Origin: Flagellimonas spongiicola
Lineage (GTDB): Bacteria; Bacteroidota; Bacteroidia; Flavobacteriales; Flavobacteriaceae
Length of the DNA stretch: 64,000 nt
NCBI RefSeq assembly: GCF_023502425.1
Contig: NZ_JAMFMA010000002.1
Location: 930,001-994,000, forward strand
Reading direction: 5' to 3'
Shown here: positions 17,635 through 26,059 of the stretch, piece after piece
Layout of the letters: the number at the start of each line of letters is the position of its first letter
Numbering within the stretch: the first letter of the stretch is position 1
Notes under the pieces: model-generated
Databases searched by the model: none
Told to the model about the DNA's origin: nothing
What the model saw: only the letters and a program-made list of their open reading frames with translations
Translations under genes and position numbers: made by a program

Positions 17635-18774
17635 ATGCCAAAGAAAATTAGATTAGGTATTATCGGTGGTGGTGGAGATTCATTGATTGGTGTGCTTCAT
17701 AGGGTAGCCTCCTTTATCAATGACAATTATGAAATTGTAGGAGCGGTTTTTAATCCTGACCATGAGCAGAGTTTGGACTTTGCGAAAGAAATTGACGTTC
17801 CCACGAACAGAATTTATAAGGACTTTGACACATTGGTGGAAGAGGAGCTGAAATTGCCAGAGGATGAGCGTATTCAAGTATGCTCTGTACTTACACCTAA
17901 CTTCCTGCATTATCCAATGGCGAAAAAGCTCTTGGAAAATGGGTTTCATGTGATTTGCGAAAAACCAATGACCATGGATTACGAGGAAGCAAAAACCCTA
18001 CAAGAAGTACATCAGAAATCTGGAAAAGTCTTTGCTTTGACGCACACTTACACGGGTTATCCCATGGTACGTCAAATGCGCGAAATGATCAAAGCGGGAG
18101 CTCTGGGTAATATCCACAAAGTAGATGCTAGATACTATCAAGGATGGATCAACACCGTAATCCACGACAAGGAAAAACGCTCAACGGTTTGGCGTTTAGA
18201 CCCAACAAAAGCTGGAATCAGTTCTTGTATTGGGGATATAGGAGTCCATGCTTCCAATTTAATCGAGTACACTACAGGATTGAAGATAAAATCTGTCTTA
18301 TGTGATTTCAATTATCTGTATGATGATAATCAAATGGACGTTGATGGTACGGTATTGATTCGTATGGATAAACATGTGAAAGGAGTAGTAAGAGCTAGTC
18401 AAGTTGCTACGGGCGAAGAAAATGGACTGGCAATTGCAATCTACGGTGAAAAAGGGGCGTTCAGATGGGAGCAGGAAAAGCCAAATTTCCTCTACAAAAT
18501 GAGTGATACCGAGCCGTTGCAGGTCTATAAACCAGGACATGCATATAACTCTGAATTGTCACTAAAAGCCTCGAAAATACCAGCTGGACATCCTGAAGGT
18601 ATTTTTGATTCTATGGCGAATATTTATTTGGGTGCTGCCCGGGCTATTCGTGGAGAGGACTATAACGATGGTGAATTCCCAACGATGCAAGACGGCGTTC
18701 GAGGGATGAATTTTATCGAAAGTACCGTTGCATCACACAAACAAGGCAATGTTTGGGTGGAGCTTGATTCGTAG
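17635..18774 (+). CDS. Gfo/Idh/MocA family NAD(P)-dependent oxidoreductase
   Basis: A 379-residue soluble oxidoreductase. The N-terminal Rossmann domain starts R-L-G-I-I-G-G-G-G-D-S, and the E-K-P motif (V-I-C-E-K-P-M-T) at about residue 108 gives the conserved catalytic lysine. The C-terminal alpha/beta domain carries D-I-G-x-H (about 203-206), the usual catalytic Asp and His. The family oxidises or reduces sugar hydroxyls, and several members make or consume 3-keto sugars. No signal peptide is present, so it would act in the cytoplasm after uptake by the preceding transporter. It ends the same-strand run that begins at 13696. Confidence 0.92.
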   Translation: MPKKIRLGIIGGGGDSLIGVLHRVASFINDNYEIVGAVFNPDHEQSLDFAKEIDVPTNRIYKDFDTLVEEELKLPEDERIQVCSVLTPNFLHYPMAKKLLENGFHVICEKPMTMDYEEAKTLQEVHQKSGKVFALTHTYTGYPMVRQMREMIKAGALGNIHKVDARYYQGWINTVIHDKEKRSTVWRLDPTKAGISSCIGDIGVHASNLIEYTTGLKIKSVLCDFNYLYDDNQMDVDGTVLIRMDKHVKGVVRASQVATGEENGLAIAIYGEKGAFRWEQEKPNFLYKMSDTEPLQVYKPGHAYNSELSLKASKIPAGHPEGIFDSMANIYLGAARAIRGEDYNDGEFPTMQDGVRGMNFIESTVASHKQGNVWVELDS

Positions 18775-18798
18775 CTAAAAAATCAACAGGAATTATAG

Positions 18799-18819
18799 AT
18801 GGCCGCTATTGGCGGCCAT
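18799..18819. terminator. hairpin between convergent genes
   Basis: ATGGCCGC (18799-18806) pairs with GCGGCCAT (18812-18819) around a 5-nt loop. It ends at the stop codon of the minus-strand ASCH gene and 25 bp after the plus-strand oxidoreductase. There is no strong T-run on either side, so termination efficiency is uncertain. Confidence 0.5.
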
Positions 18820-19283
18820 TATCTTTGATACACTTTTTCAAAACGTTCGAAGACCACTATCATGCTTTCCCTTGGCGTCCTATTGAATTCGGACAACTCT
18901 CTTGTATAATAATCCCAATGTGATTTTTGCCAATGTTCTAGGCTTTTGTCTCCTTCGCCTTCCAACCTTGCGTGCTCAGCGTGAATGGCAAAATAGGGTA
19001 CTAATTTTACGGAAGTGGTCCGTATTACACATTTAGCTTTTCCAGCCCAATCCGTAACCACTGAAAAATCACCGATTTTAGGTAGGGTTTCCTGACGGTA
19101 CTGCATTCCTAACAAGGAGTGAGATGTGGCGCGTTTAATATCCTTGCACACTAAATCAGCACAGGTATCCGCATCTTTTTCATTATCGCAGAAATGAATC
19201 ACCTTTGGTGCATCTTCAGAGGCGAATTCCAAATGTGCGTCCAAAAAATCGCCCCATAAATTGCGGGCAGAAGCATTTTCCAT
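18819..19283 (-). CDS. ASCH domain-containing protein
   Basis: A 154-residue protein with the ASCH beta-barrel fold, which is related to PUA domains and proposed to bind RNA or modified nucleosides. Recognisable parts are the D-I-K-R-A-T-S-H-S-L strand near residue 50, the KIGDFSVVTDWAGKAKCVIRTT region (70-90), the H-A-E-x-A-R-L-E-G-E-G-D-K-S-L-E-H-W segment, and the aromatic W-x-x-Y-Y-T-R-E-L. Some relatives hydrolyse N4-acetylcytidine. It interrupts the sugar locus on the opposite strand with no evident functional link, and may simply lie there. Confidence 0.88.
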   Translation of the reverse strand: MENASARNLWGDFLDAHLEFASEDAPKVIHFCDNEKDADTCADLVCKDIKRATSHSLLGMQYRQETLPKIGDFSVVTDWAGKAKCVIRTTSVKLVPYFAIHAEHARLEGEGDKSLEHWQKSHWDYYTRELSEFNRTPRESMIVVFERFEKVYQR

Positions 19284-19429
19284 AGTAGGTATTTTAGAAA
19301 ATTAAATGGTTATACAATGTGGAAGTTGATTTGTTAACGGATTCGGTGTGTGCATCAACCGTTCAATTCCCACATTTTCACTAATAAATGTTCTATTTTA
19401 ATTGAGGGCTTATCCCTATATTTATAACT

Positions 19430-19441
19430 TTCCGTACGGAA
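19430..19441. promoter_or_regulatory. perfect 12-bp palindrome upstream of the second epimerase gene
   Basis: TTCCGTACGGAA is its own reverse complement. It lies about 88 bp before the ATG at 19529, in the 245-bp divergent region between the ASCH gene and the TIM-barrel/DUF1080 operon. A TAACTTTC next to it (19424-19431) is a 7/8 match to TAnnTTTG, so the palindrome could be an operator over that promoter. No regulator is identified. Confidence 0.4.
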
Positions 19442-19528
19442 GATAAAAACATCCTCGGTTATTTCTTAAATATAGAGGATAAATCATACAATTTTAACGA
19501 ACAACTAAAACTTAATATAGCATTGAGC

Positions 19529-20581
19529 ATGAAAACAATTAAGGGTCCAGCCGTATTTCTAGCGCAATTTGTGGATAGTCAGCCACCGTTCAACACTTTG
19601 GATGGCATGTGCAAATGGGCATCTGACCTAGGATACAAAGGTATCCAAATACCTACCTGGGAATCGTTTTTAATCGATTTGGACAAGGCAGCGGAAAGCC
19701 AGGATTACTGTGATGAGTTAAAAGGGAAAATCAATTCCTATGGATTGGAAATAACCGAGCTCTCCACACATTTACAAGGACAATTGGTGGCGGTTCATCC
19801 TGCATACGATATCATGTTCGATAATTTTGCACCCGATTCTGTAAAAAACAACCCAAAAGCCCGAACCGAATGGGCGGTGGAAACCGTTAAAAAAGCGGCA
19901 ACCGCAAGCAGACGATTGGGTATTTCCGCTCATGCAACCTTTTCTGGGGCGCTACTTTGGCACACTTGGCACCCATGGCCGCAACGACCACCAGGTCTGG
20001 TAGAAATGGGTTTTGAAGAACTAGCCAAAAGATGGATGCCCATTTTGAATCATTTTGATGAAGAAGGAGTTGATGTCTGTTATGAAATCCATCCTGGGGA
20101 AGATCTTCATGACGGAGATACTTTTGAACGCTTCCTGGAAGCGACGGGCAATCACAAACGAGTTAACATCCTCTACGACCCAAGTCACTTTGTTTTGCAA
20201 CAACTTGATTATATCACATACATTGATCATTACCATGAATTCATAAAGTCGTTCCACGTAAAGGATTCAGAATTCAACCCAACAGGAAAAAAAGGTGCTT
20301 TTGGTGGATTTAATGATTGGGGAGATCGCGCAGGCAGATACCGTTCTTTAGGAGATGGTCAAATAGATTTTAAAACCATATTCTCAAAATTAACGCAATA
20401 TGGATGTGATGTGTGGGCCGTAATGGAATGGGAGTGTTGTATTAAAAGTCCGGAACAAGGTGCACGAGAAGGCGCTAAGTTCATTCAAGACCATATAATT
20501 GAAGCCACTACCAAAACATTTGATGATTTTGCCGGTGCAGCAACGGATAAAGAGAAACTTAAAAGAATATTGGGATTATGA
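19529..20581 (+). CDS. sugar phosphate isomerase/epimerase family protein
   Basis: A 350-residue TIM-barrel protein of the xylose-isomerase-like/AP-endonuclease-2 superfamily. The start is taken as the ATG at 19529; a TTG two codons upstream is less likely. Metal-site residues typical of the fold are seen in YEIHPGEDLHDGDTF (E and H, about 188-200), ILYDPSHF (D and H), FHVKDSEF (H, K, D) and MEWECC (final E). No signal peptide is present. The next gene overlaps it by 4 bp (ATGA), so it is coupled to two DUF1080 genes. The family is found in inositol and 3-keto-sugar pathways. The substrate is unproven. Confidence 0.9.
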   Translation: MKTIKGPAVFLAQFVDSQPPFNTLDGMCKWASDLGYKGIQIPTWESFLIDLDKAAESQDYCDELKGKINSYGLEITELSTHLQGQLVAVHPAYDIMFDNFAPDSVKNNPKARTEWAVETVKKAATASRRLGISAHATFSGALLWHTWHPWPQRPPGLVEMGFEELAKRWMPILNHFDEEGVDVCYEIHPGEDLHDGDTFERFLEATGNHKRVNILYDPSHFVLQQLDYITYIDHYHEFIKSFHVKDSEFNPTGKKGAFGGFNDWGDRAGRYRSLGDGQIDFKTIFSKLTQYGCDVWAVMEWECCIKSPEQGAREGAKFIQDHIIEATTKTFDDFAGAATDKEKLKRILGL

Positions 20582-21327
20582 AAAAAATAGGAATCATTAT
20601 GGTTCTATTGCTTGCATTTTCATGCAAGGAAAAGGCCAAAGAAGCCGCAACTGAAACGCAGGAAGTCAGTGCAGAAGACACACAGGAACAAGTTGCTGAT
20701 GAATGGACCACCTTATTTGACGGAAATTCATTTGATGGCTGGCATTTCTACAATGCAGAAGGCGTAACTGAGCCATGGAAATTGGAAGATGGAGCTATGG
20801 TATTCTATCCACCTAGCGACAGACCAGAAGGTGCTAGTTATAATATTGTCACTGATAAAGATTATACCAATTTTGTACTCTCTTTGGAATGGAAAATTTC
20901 CGAAGGAGGCAATAGCGGGATTTTTTGGGGAATCAGTGAGGAAGAAAAATTCGGACAACCGTATCAAACAGGTCCAGAAATCCAAGTATTGGATGATGAC
21001 GGACATCCTGATGCTAAAAATGGCACCACCCATCAAGCTGGAGCGCTTTACGATATGATCGCACCTTCAACAAAGGCAGTTAAACCTGCTGGGGAATGGA
21101 ATATGGTGGAAATTCAAATTGACCATGAATCCAACGCCGGTCATGTTATTTTAAATGGCTCAAAAATTGTTGAATTCCCAGTACACGGAGAGGCTTGGGA
21201 TGCAATGGTTGCAGATTCCAAATTTGCCGATTGGGAAGGTTTTGGGGTTTTTAAAACTGGAAAAATTGGGCTTCAAGATCATGGAGATATTGTTGCTTAC
21301 AGAAACATTAAGATAAAAGAATTATAG
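20578..21327 (+). CDS. DUF1080 (3-keto-disaccharide hydrolase) domain lipoprotein
   Basis: A 249-residue lipoprotein. The signal ends L-L-A-F-S-C with the acceptor cysteine near residue 16, followed by an E/T-rich linker and a concanavalin-like DUF1080 domain (about 42-249). Family landmarks are T-L-F-D-G-N-S-F-D-G-W, NSGIFWGIS, GPEIQVLDDDGHPD and IGLQDHG. DUF1080 proteins hydrolyse glycosides whose sugar has been oxidised at C3. It is translationally coupled to the preceding epimerase-like gene and is one base before a second DUF1080 gene, matching the periplasmic GMC dehydrogenase encoded at 11841. Confidence 0.92.
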   Translation: MKKIGIIMVLLLAFSCKEKAKEAATETQEVSAEDTQEQVADEWTTLFDGNSFDGWHFYNAEGVTEPWKLEDGAMVFYPPSDRPEGASYNIVTDKDYTNFVLSLEWKISEGGNSGIFWGISEEEKFGQPYQTGPEIQVLDDDGHPDAKNGTTHQAGALYDMIAPSTKAVKPAGEWNMVEIQIDHESNAGHVILNGSKIVEFPVHGEAWDAMVADSKFADWEGFGVFKTGKIGLQDHGDIVAYRNIKIKEL

Positions 21328-21328
21328 C

Positions 21329-22090
21329 ATGTCCCAACCCTCTAAACTAGTACTGCTGGCGATTTTGTTTTCAGCGACAACTTTTTATGGCCAAATGCAA
21401 GAGGAGCCAACAGATCCTAAAGCAACGGAATTTTATGAACCTGTACCGCCAAAAGTTACCCCGGGTATAAATGGGGCAGCACCAAGTGATGCCATTGTTC
21501 TTTTTGATGGGTCCAATTTTGATCAATGGATAAGCGCTACTGACAGTACTGCTGTACAGTGGCACTTAAACGGAGACGGAAGTATGACGGTGAAGGATAA
21601 AACAGGAAACATACAAACCAAGAAAAACTTTGGTAGCGTTCAACTGCATATAGAATGGCGTTCTCCAGCTGAAGTACAGCGAGATGGGCAAAACAGGGCC
21701 AACAGCGGTGTGTTCCTGCAGGGCTTGTACGAAGTCCAGGTTTTAGATAACAATGACAATGATACGTATGTCAATGGGCAAGTAGGGTCTATATACAAAC
21801 AATCAGTGCCTTTGGCCATGGCCTCTGTGCCCAGCGGTGAATGGAATGTTTATGATATCATATTCCATGCGCCGGAATTCAGTAAAGGGGGTAACATTGT
21901 AAAACCAGCCACTATTACAGTACTGCATAATGGTGTTTTGATTCAGGATCATTTTGAAATAGAGGGTCCTTCGGAATATATAGGATGGCCAACCTATGTA
22001 CCTCATGGAAAGGCTCCATTGATTTTGCAGGATCACAGGGATAATAGTAGGGTCAGTTACCGAAATATTTGGGTGAGGGAGTTGGATTGA
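21329..22090 (+). CDS. DUF1080 (3-keto-disaccharide hydrolase) domain protein, second copy
   Basis: A 253-residue exported protein with a cleavable signal peptide (to about A-T-T-F-Y-G-Q, residue 22) rather than a lipobox. The DUF1080 domain (about 55-253) shows VLFDGSNFDQW, NSGVFLQGLYEVQVLDN, GEWNVYDI and LILQDHRDNS. It resembles its upstream neighbour in fold but is clearly diverged, so the two probably act on different glycosides or aglycones rather than being a recent duplication. It ends the 19529-22090 operon. Confidence 0.92.
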   Translation: MSQPSKLVLLAILFSATTFYGQMQEEPTDPKATEFYEPVPPKVTPGINGAAPSDAIVLFDGSNFDQWISATDSTAVQWHLNGDGSMTVKDKTGNIQTKKNFGSVQLHIEWRSPAEVQRDGQNRANSGVFLQGLYEVQVLDNNDNDTYVNGQVGSIYKQSVPLAMASVPSGEWNVYDIIFHAPEFSKGGNIVKPATITVLHNGVLIQDHFEIEGPSEYIGWPTYVPHGKAPLILQDHRDNSRVSYRNIWVRELD

Positions 22091-22149
22091 TTGCTGGCTT
22101 CCCTAAGCCTCAACGCCTTGCTATAGCATGGCTCCTATCCTAATTTAAT

Positions 22150-22157
22150 TACCTTTG
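22150..22157 (+). promoter_or_regulatory. Bacteroidota -7 element for yicC-gmk-nadD
   Basis: TACCTTTG followed by CC is an exact TAnnTTTG(C) match 20 bp before the ATG at 22178, giving a leader of about 13-15 nt. No good -33 TTTG at the standard spacing was found. Confidence 0.5.
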
Positions 22158-22177
22158 CCAAAATTTAATCATTCCGT

Positions 22178-23035
22178 ATGATTCAATCCATGACCGGTTT
22201 TGGGAAGCATGTTATACAACTGCCTTCCAAAAAAATAACCATTGAAATCAAATCCCTAAACAGTAAAAACCTGGATATCAATGCCAGGATTCCTCAAGCT
22301 TATCGCGAAAAGGAATTGGAGCTCAGAAAAATGATTGCAGATGTGTTGGTTCGTGGCAAGGTGGATTTGAGTCTTTATGTAGAAATTACAGGAGAAGAAT
22401 CTAGCGCAGAGGTAAACCAAGGCGTTGTAAAAAAGTACATGCAACAACTTTCAAACATTGCAGGAGGTGATGATTTGAAACTGATGGAACTTGCACTAAG
22501 AATGCCGGATACGCTGAAAACAGATAAAAATGATATTGATGCGGAGGAATATAATGCCATACTCACCGCATTGAAACAGGCGCTTAGCGAAATTTCCAAA
22601 TTCCGTAGTGAAGAAGGAAAAGTACTAGAGCAGGATTTTCTGTCTCGATTAAAGGCCTTGAATGTCTTGCTTCAAGAGGTTAGGGATATGGACCCAGAGC
22701 GACTGAATACCGTACGTGAACGATTGGAGCGTGCTGTTGCAGAGCTTAAGGTTGACGTTGATGCCAATAGATTTGAACAAGAGCTGATTTACTATTTGGA
22801 AAAGTACGATATCACCGAGGAAAAGGTACGTTTGGACAATCATTTGAAGTATTTCGAAACCACACTGATGTCCAAAGATTCCAATGGGAAAAAGCTTGGT
22901 TTCATTGCTCAGGAAATAGGTAGGGAGATCAATACGATTGGCTCGAAAGCCAATTATGCACCAATGCAACAATTGGTGGTACAGATGAAGGATGAGTTGG
23001 AAAAGATAAAGGAGCAAATGCTGAACGTATTATGA
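22178..23035 (+). CDS. yicC: YicC/YloC family endoribonuclease-like protein
   Basis: A 285-residue protein with the family N terminus M-I-Q-S-M-T-G-F-G-K and the C-terminal DUF1732 signature region (KLGFIAQEIGREINTIGSKAN, about 238-258). Family members are cytoplasmic hexameric proteins with reported endoribonuclease activity. Its 4-bp overlap with gmk is the classic yicC-gmk arrangement found across bacteria, and nadD follows one base after gmk. The three genes almost certainly form one transcript from the -7 element at 22150. Confidence 0.95.
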   Translation: MIQSMTGFGKHVIQLPSKKITIEIKSLNSKNLDINARIPQAYREKELELRKMIADVLVRGKVDLSLYVEITGEESSAEVNQGVVKKYMQQLSNIAGGDDLKLMELALRMPDTLKTDKNDIDAEEYNAILTALKQALSEISKFRSEEGKVLEQDFLSRLKALNVLLQEVRDMDPERLNTVRERLERAVAELKVDVDANRFEQELIYYLEKYDITEEKVRLDNHLKYFETTLMSKDSNGKKLGFIAQEIGREINTIGSKANYAPMQQLVVQMKDELEKIKEQMLNVL

Positions 23036-23634
23036 AAAAAGGAGGTAAGCTCATTATATTTTCTGCCCCATCTGGTAGTGGTAAAACTACAATTGTAAGA
23101 CATCTTTTGAAACAGCCAGAACTTAATTTGGCCTTTTCTGTTTCTGCAACTTCAAGACCGCAACGCGGAGAGGAGAAAGATGGAATCAATTATTACTTCA
23201 TGTCCACTTCGGACTTCAAACAGCATATAAAAGACGGCGACTTTTTGGAATGGGAAGAGGTTTACCGGGACAATTTTTATGGGACTTTGAACAGCGAAAT
23301 CGAACGTCTATGGGCAGAAGGGAAGAATGTCATCTTTGATATCGATGTGGTTGGTGGCCTCAGAATAAAAAAGAAGTTTCCAGAAAAGACATTGGCGGTA
23401 TTTGTGAAGCCACCAAGTGTTGATGAACTTAAAATCAGGCTCAAAAAACGCAGCACGGAAAGCGATGACAAAATCAATATGCGCGTTGCAAAAGCATCTG
23501 TAGAATTGGCGACCGCACCACAATTTGATAACGTGATCAAAAATTATGATTTGGATGTAGCTTTAGAAGAAGCCCATCAATTGGTCGCTGAATTTGTTGG
23601 CGCAAAAGGAGCAAATATAGAAGAGGAATCTTAA
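23032..23634 (+). CDS. gmk: guanylate kinase
   Basis: A 200-residue nucleotide kinase that converts GMP plus ATP to GDP plus ADP. The P-loop is A-P-S-G-S-G-K-T-T (about 11-19). The GMP-binding S-x-S-A-T-S-R-P-Q-R-G-E segment (about 37-48), the GxNYYF strand, E-W-x-x-V-Y-x-x-x-F-Y-G-T, and the D-I-D-V-x-G-G Walker-B-like strand are all present. It overlaps yicC by 4 bp. The length and motifs are standard. Confidence 0.97.
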   Translation: MKKGGKLIIFSAPSGSGKTTIVRHLLKQPELNLAFSVSATSRPQRGEEKDGINYYFMSTSDFKQHIKDGDFLEWEEVYRDNFYGTLNSEIERLWAEGKNVIFDIDVVGGLRIKKKFPEKTLAVFVKPPSVDELKIRLKKRSTESDDKINMRVAKASVELATAPQFDNVIKNYDLDVALEEAHQLVAEFVGAKGANIEEES

Positions 23635-23635
23635 C

Positions 23636-24220
23636 ATGAAACAGGTAGGTCTCTACTTCGGAACCTTTAACCCTATACATATTGGTCATTTGGCCATAGC
23701 AAACCATATGGTGGAGTTTTCTGAACTTGATGAGGTTTGGTTTGTTATTACCCCGCAAAGCCCTTTTAAAACGAAGCAATCGCTTTTAGACAACAACCAT
23801 AGATATCAGATGGTTTTTGAAGCCGTACAGTTTTATCCAAAATTGAAACCAAGCAAGATTGAGTTTGATTTACCGCAACCCAATTACACGGTAAATACGC
23901 TAGTGCATTTAGAAGAGCAGTTTGGCAAGGATCATGAATTTGCTTTGATAATGGGAGAGGACAACTTGAAGAGCTTTCATAAATGGAAAAACTATGAAAC
24001 CATATTAGAGAATCATTCTATCTATTGCTATCCTAGAATTTCACAAGGGGTCGTTGAACATCAATTTATGGAGCACCCAAAAATTGAACGGATAGATGCC
24101 CCGATAATGGAAATATCTTCAACCTTTATACGAAAGGCGATTAAACAGGGTAAAAATGTAAGGCCATTACTCCCTGATGCGGTATGGAAATATATGGATG
24201 AGATGAATTTTTATCGCTAA
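23636..24220 (+). CDS. nadD: nicotinate-nucleotide adenylyltransferase
   Basis: A 194-residue enzyme that adenylates nicotinic acid mononucleotide to deamido-NAD in NAD synthesis. The nucleotidyltransferase motif G-T-F-N-P-I-H-I-G-H (about 9-18) contains the HxGH site. The C-terminal S-S-T-F-I-R motif (about 161-166) binds ATP phosphates. The L-V-L-like adenine pocket is replaced by FGKDHEFALIMGEDNLKSFHKW, usual for NadD (GxDN). The start follows the gmk stop by one base. The GH130-like gene converges 7 bp after its end. Confidence 0.95.
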   Translation: MKQVGLYFGTFNPIHIGHLAIANHMVEFSELDEVWFVITPQSPFKTKQSLLDNNHRYQMVFEAVQFYPKLKPSKIEFDLPQPNYTVNTLVHLEEQFGKDHEFALIMGEDNLKSFHKWKNYETILENHSIYCYPRISQGVVEHQFMEHPKIERIDAPIMEISSTFIRKAIKQGKNVRPLLPDAVWKYMDEMNFYR

Positions 24221-24227
24221 AGCGAAG

Positions 24228-25337
24228 TCACGGATTCTTACTGATGGCAACACCAACCATACTATCCGCTGTTCCATAATACAGATGCCATTTTCCTTCA
24301 AAGAAGACCAATCCCTCTAAAAAAGTAGTCCCATCTTTATATTGCCCTGATTTTTCAAATGGCAATTCTGGTTTAATAAATGGTGTGCTGCAACGATCTA
24401 ATAGTTTCCAGGGTTCTTTGGAATCAAACAAAGCTTGGCCTCCGGTATAAACTCTATTACCTAATTCTTTTACACCAATGTTTTGTGAGTTTCCAGCATT
24501 ATACAATACCACAATCCCATTTTTAGTAAGTAAGGGTGGTGGGCCGGCCTCAACAAGCCATGAATCAAAATAACCTGGTCGTGGACTTAAAACAGGAGTT
24601 AAGTGGCCTTCGTAGTTTTCAAGAGGGGTCCAATCAATCAAGTTTTTAGAGTGCGCAAGCCAGACATGTGGAACACCGTAATACATCCAGTATGTACCAT
24701 TGATTTTAGCGGCAACCAACTTTCCATCCTTTAATTCGGTGATAATAGCACCTGATTTGGTCTCCAAATCCAAATACTTACCGTTTTTGTGTTTTGCAAA
24801 CGCTGGTCCGTGTTTGGTCCAATCGGAAAGGTTTTGGGAAGTGGCTACTGCCAATCTTGGAACTTTACGATTCCATTGGGTATAAGTGAGCACATACAAT
24901 CCTTCTTTAGTTTCAACGATTCTTGGATCCTCAGTGCCACCGGGCCATTCATTTCGCTGCTGATTATCTTTTTTAGGATAGAATATCGGTTCCTTTACTG
25001 AGTTATAGTGCAAACCATCTTTTGAGGTGGCCAAACCAATTCTTGAAGTATGCCCCCCGATTTCCTTTTCACCTAAGTGTTCCTCAGCTCGATATAAAAC
25101 ATGGATTTTGTTTTCTTTTACAATAGCTGCAGGATTAAAAGCTGCCATAGACTCCCAATAAACCTTGTCGCCAGAAATTGGGTCAATAAAGGAAGATTCC
25201 AAGTTTTTCTGGATGATGGGCTGGGCATTCTCCGGACGAAGAAAAGGACCTAACATCCACGATTTCTCCATTTCTTGAGCTGATGATTGCAGACAGGCAA
25301 AAATCAATACCACAAATGGAATTCTTTTGACCTTCAT
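24228..25337 (-). CDS. GH130-like glycoside phosphorylase/hydrolase, exported
   Basis: A 369-residue five-bladed beta-propeller protein with a signal peptide (to about S-S-A-Q, residue 20). Blade motifs fit family GH130 (beta-mannoside phosphorylases and hydrolases): A-F-N-P-A-A-I, H-V-L-Y-R-A-E, S-R-I-G-L-A-T-S, and G-G-T-E-D-P-R-I, whose Asp is the usual catalytic acid. A GH43-like assignment is possible. Export argues for hydrolysis rather than phosphorolysis, because phosphate is scarce outside the cytoplasm. It shares one base with the end of the upstream DUF6503-like gene, so the two are co-translated. Confidence 0.8.
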   Translation of the reverse strand: MKVKRIPFVVLIFACLQSSAQEMEKSWMLGPFLRPENAQPIIQKNLESSFIDPISGDKVYWESMAAFNPAAIVKENKIHVLYRAEEHLGEKEIGGHTSRIGLATSKDGLHYNSVKEPIFYPKKDNQQRNEWPGGTEDPRIVETKEGLYVLTYTQWNRKVPRLAVATSQNLSDWTKHGPAFAKHKNGKYLDLETKSGAIITELKDGKLVAAKINGTYWMYYGVPHVWLAHSKNLIDWTPLENYEGHLTPVLSPRPGYFDSWLVEAGPPPLLTKNGIVVLYNAGNSQNIGVKELGNRVYTGGQALFDSKEPWKLLDRCSTPFIKPELPFEKSGQYKDGTTFLEGLVFFEGKWHLYYGTADSMVGVAISKNP

Positions 25338-26047
25338 TATCGAGAGGCTTTCAAAACATCCGTACCCAAGTATTTATCATCCTTGTTATAATACCAAGCC
25401 CGCGTTTTAGGCATTTTTACGCCATGAATCCCTTCCAAGCCTTCCAACAGAATATACTCACCATCACCCTTTTGTTCATCATGATAAAATTGATAAACTT
25501 CCATGGCATATGTGGCAGGGTCAAAATAGAAGTACCAAACGTCTTTACCTACATTTTCATCATAGGTAATTTTTAATACAAGATATTCTTTCCCTTTAAA
25601 AGTCTTTTTGTCTACTTTAGGATCTAAATGGGCGCCGGGATCTTTCATTTTCATGGGTAACCCGTATAGATAGGTATAATAATTACGCATCATAAGACCA
25701 CGATCACAATTTAAACGAAGCTCTTCTTTGTCTTTATCCGATATCTCACTGCTTCCATTTAAAGTTATGGTGCAATTCTGTTTATCAAAGGAATAGGCGT
25801 AGTTAGTATCATCTTTTGATACCGCAAGTATAAATTGTTCTTTTGGAATATTTAATTCAATTGTACTTAAGCGATCACTGGAGTTGGGTGTTTCCATAAT
25901 GATTTCGAATGATCCGTTGAATTGTTTCCATTGGCCATTGGGGTCGTGGAATTCAATAGACTTATCCAACACTTCAGTTGCCGTTAATTCTTGGGAAAGA
26001 ACAGGCTTGCTGCATAGCACAAGTAGCAGCAGAATAAAATAACGCAT
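25337..26047 (-). CDS. DUF6503-like exported protein
   Basis: A 236-residue protein. The start is taken as the ATG at 26047; a TTG two codons upstream is weaker. A signal peptide ends near K-P-V-L-S-Q (about residue 18). The mature part (A-T-E-V-L-D-K-S-I-E-F-H-D-P-N-G-Q-W) is rich in beta strands and resembles the flavobacterial DUF6503 proteins, which have a LolA/outer-membrane-lipoprotein-sorting-like fold. No catalytic motif is apparent. It lies 12 bp after the phosphate transporter gene and overlaps the GH130-like gene by one base, so the three are probably one transcript. Confidence 0.6.
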   Translation of the reverse strand: MRYFILLLLVLCSKPVLSQELTATEVLDKSIEFHDPNGQWKQFNGSFEIIMETPNSSDRLSTIELNIPKEQFILAVSKDDTNYAYSFDKQNCTITLNGSSEISDKDKEELRLNCDRGLMMRNYYTYLYGLPMKMKDPGAHLDPKVDKKTFKGKEYLVLKITYDENVGKDVWYFYFDPATYAMEVYQFYHDEQKGDGEYILLEGLEGIHGVKMPKTRAWYYNKDDKYLGTDVLKASR

Positions 26048-26059
26048 ATGCAATTGGTT

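Noticed and set aside
20578..22090. Recent duplication of the two DUF1080 genes
   Set aside because: Only fold-level motifs match; signal type, loops and lengths differ, so any duplication is old.
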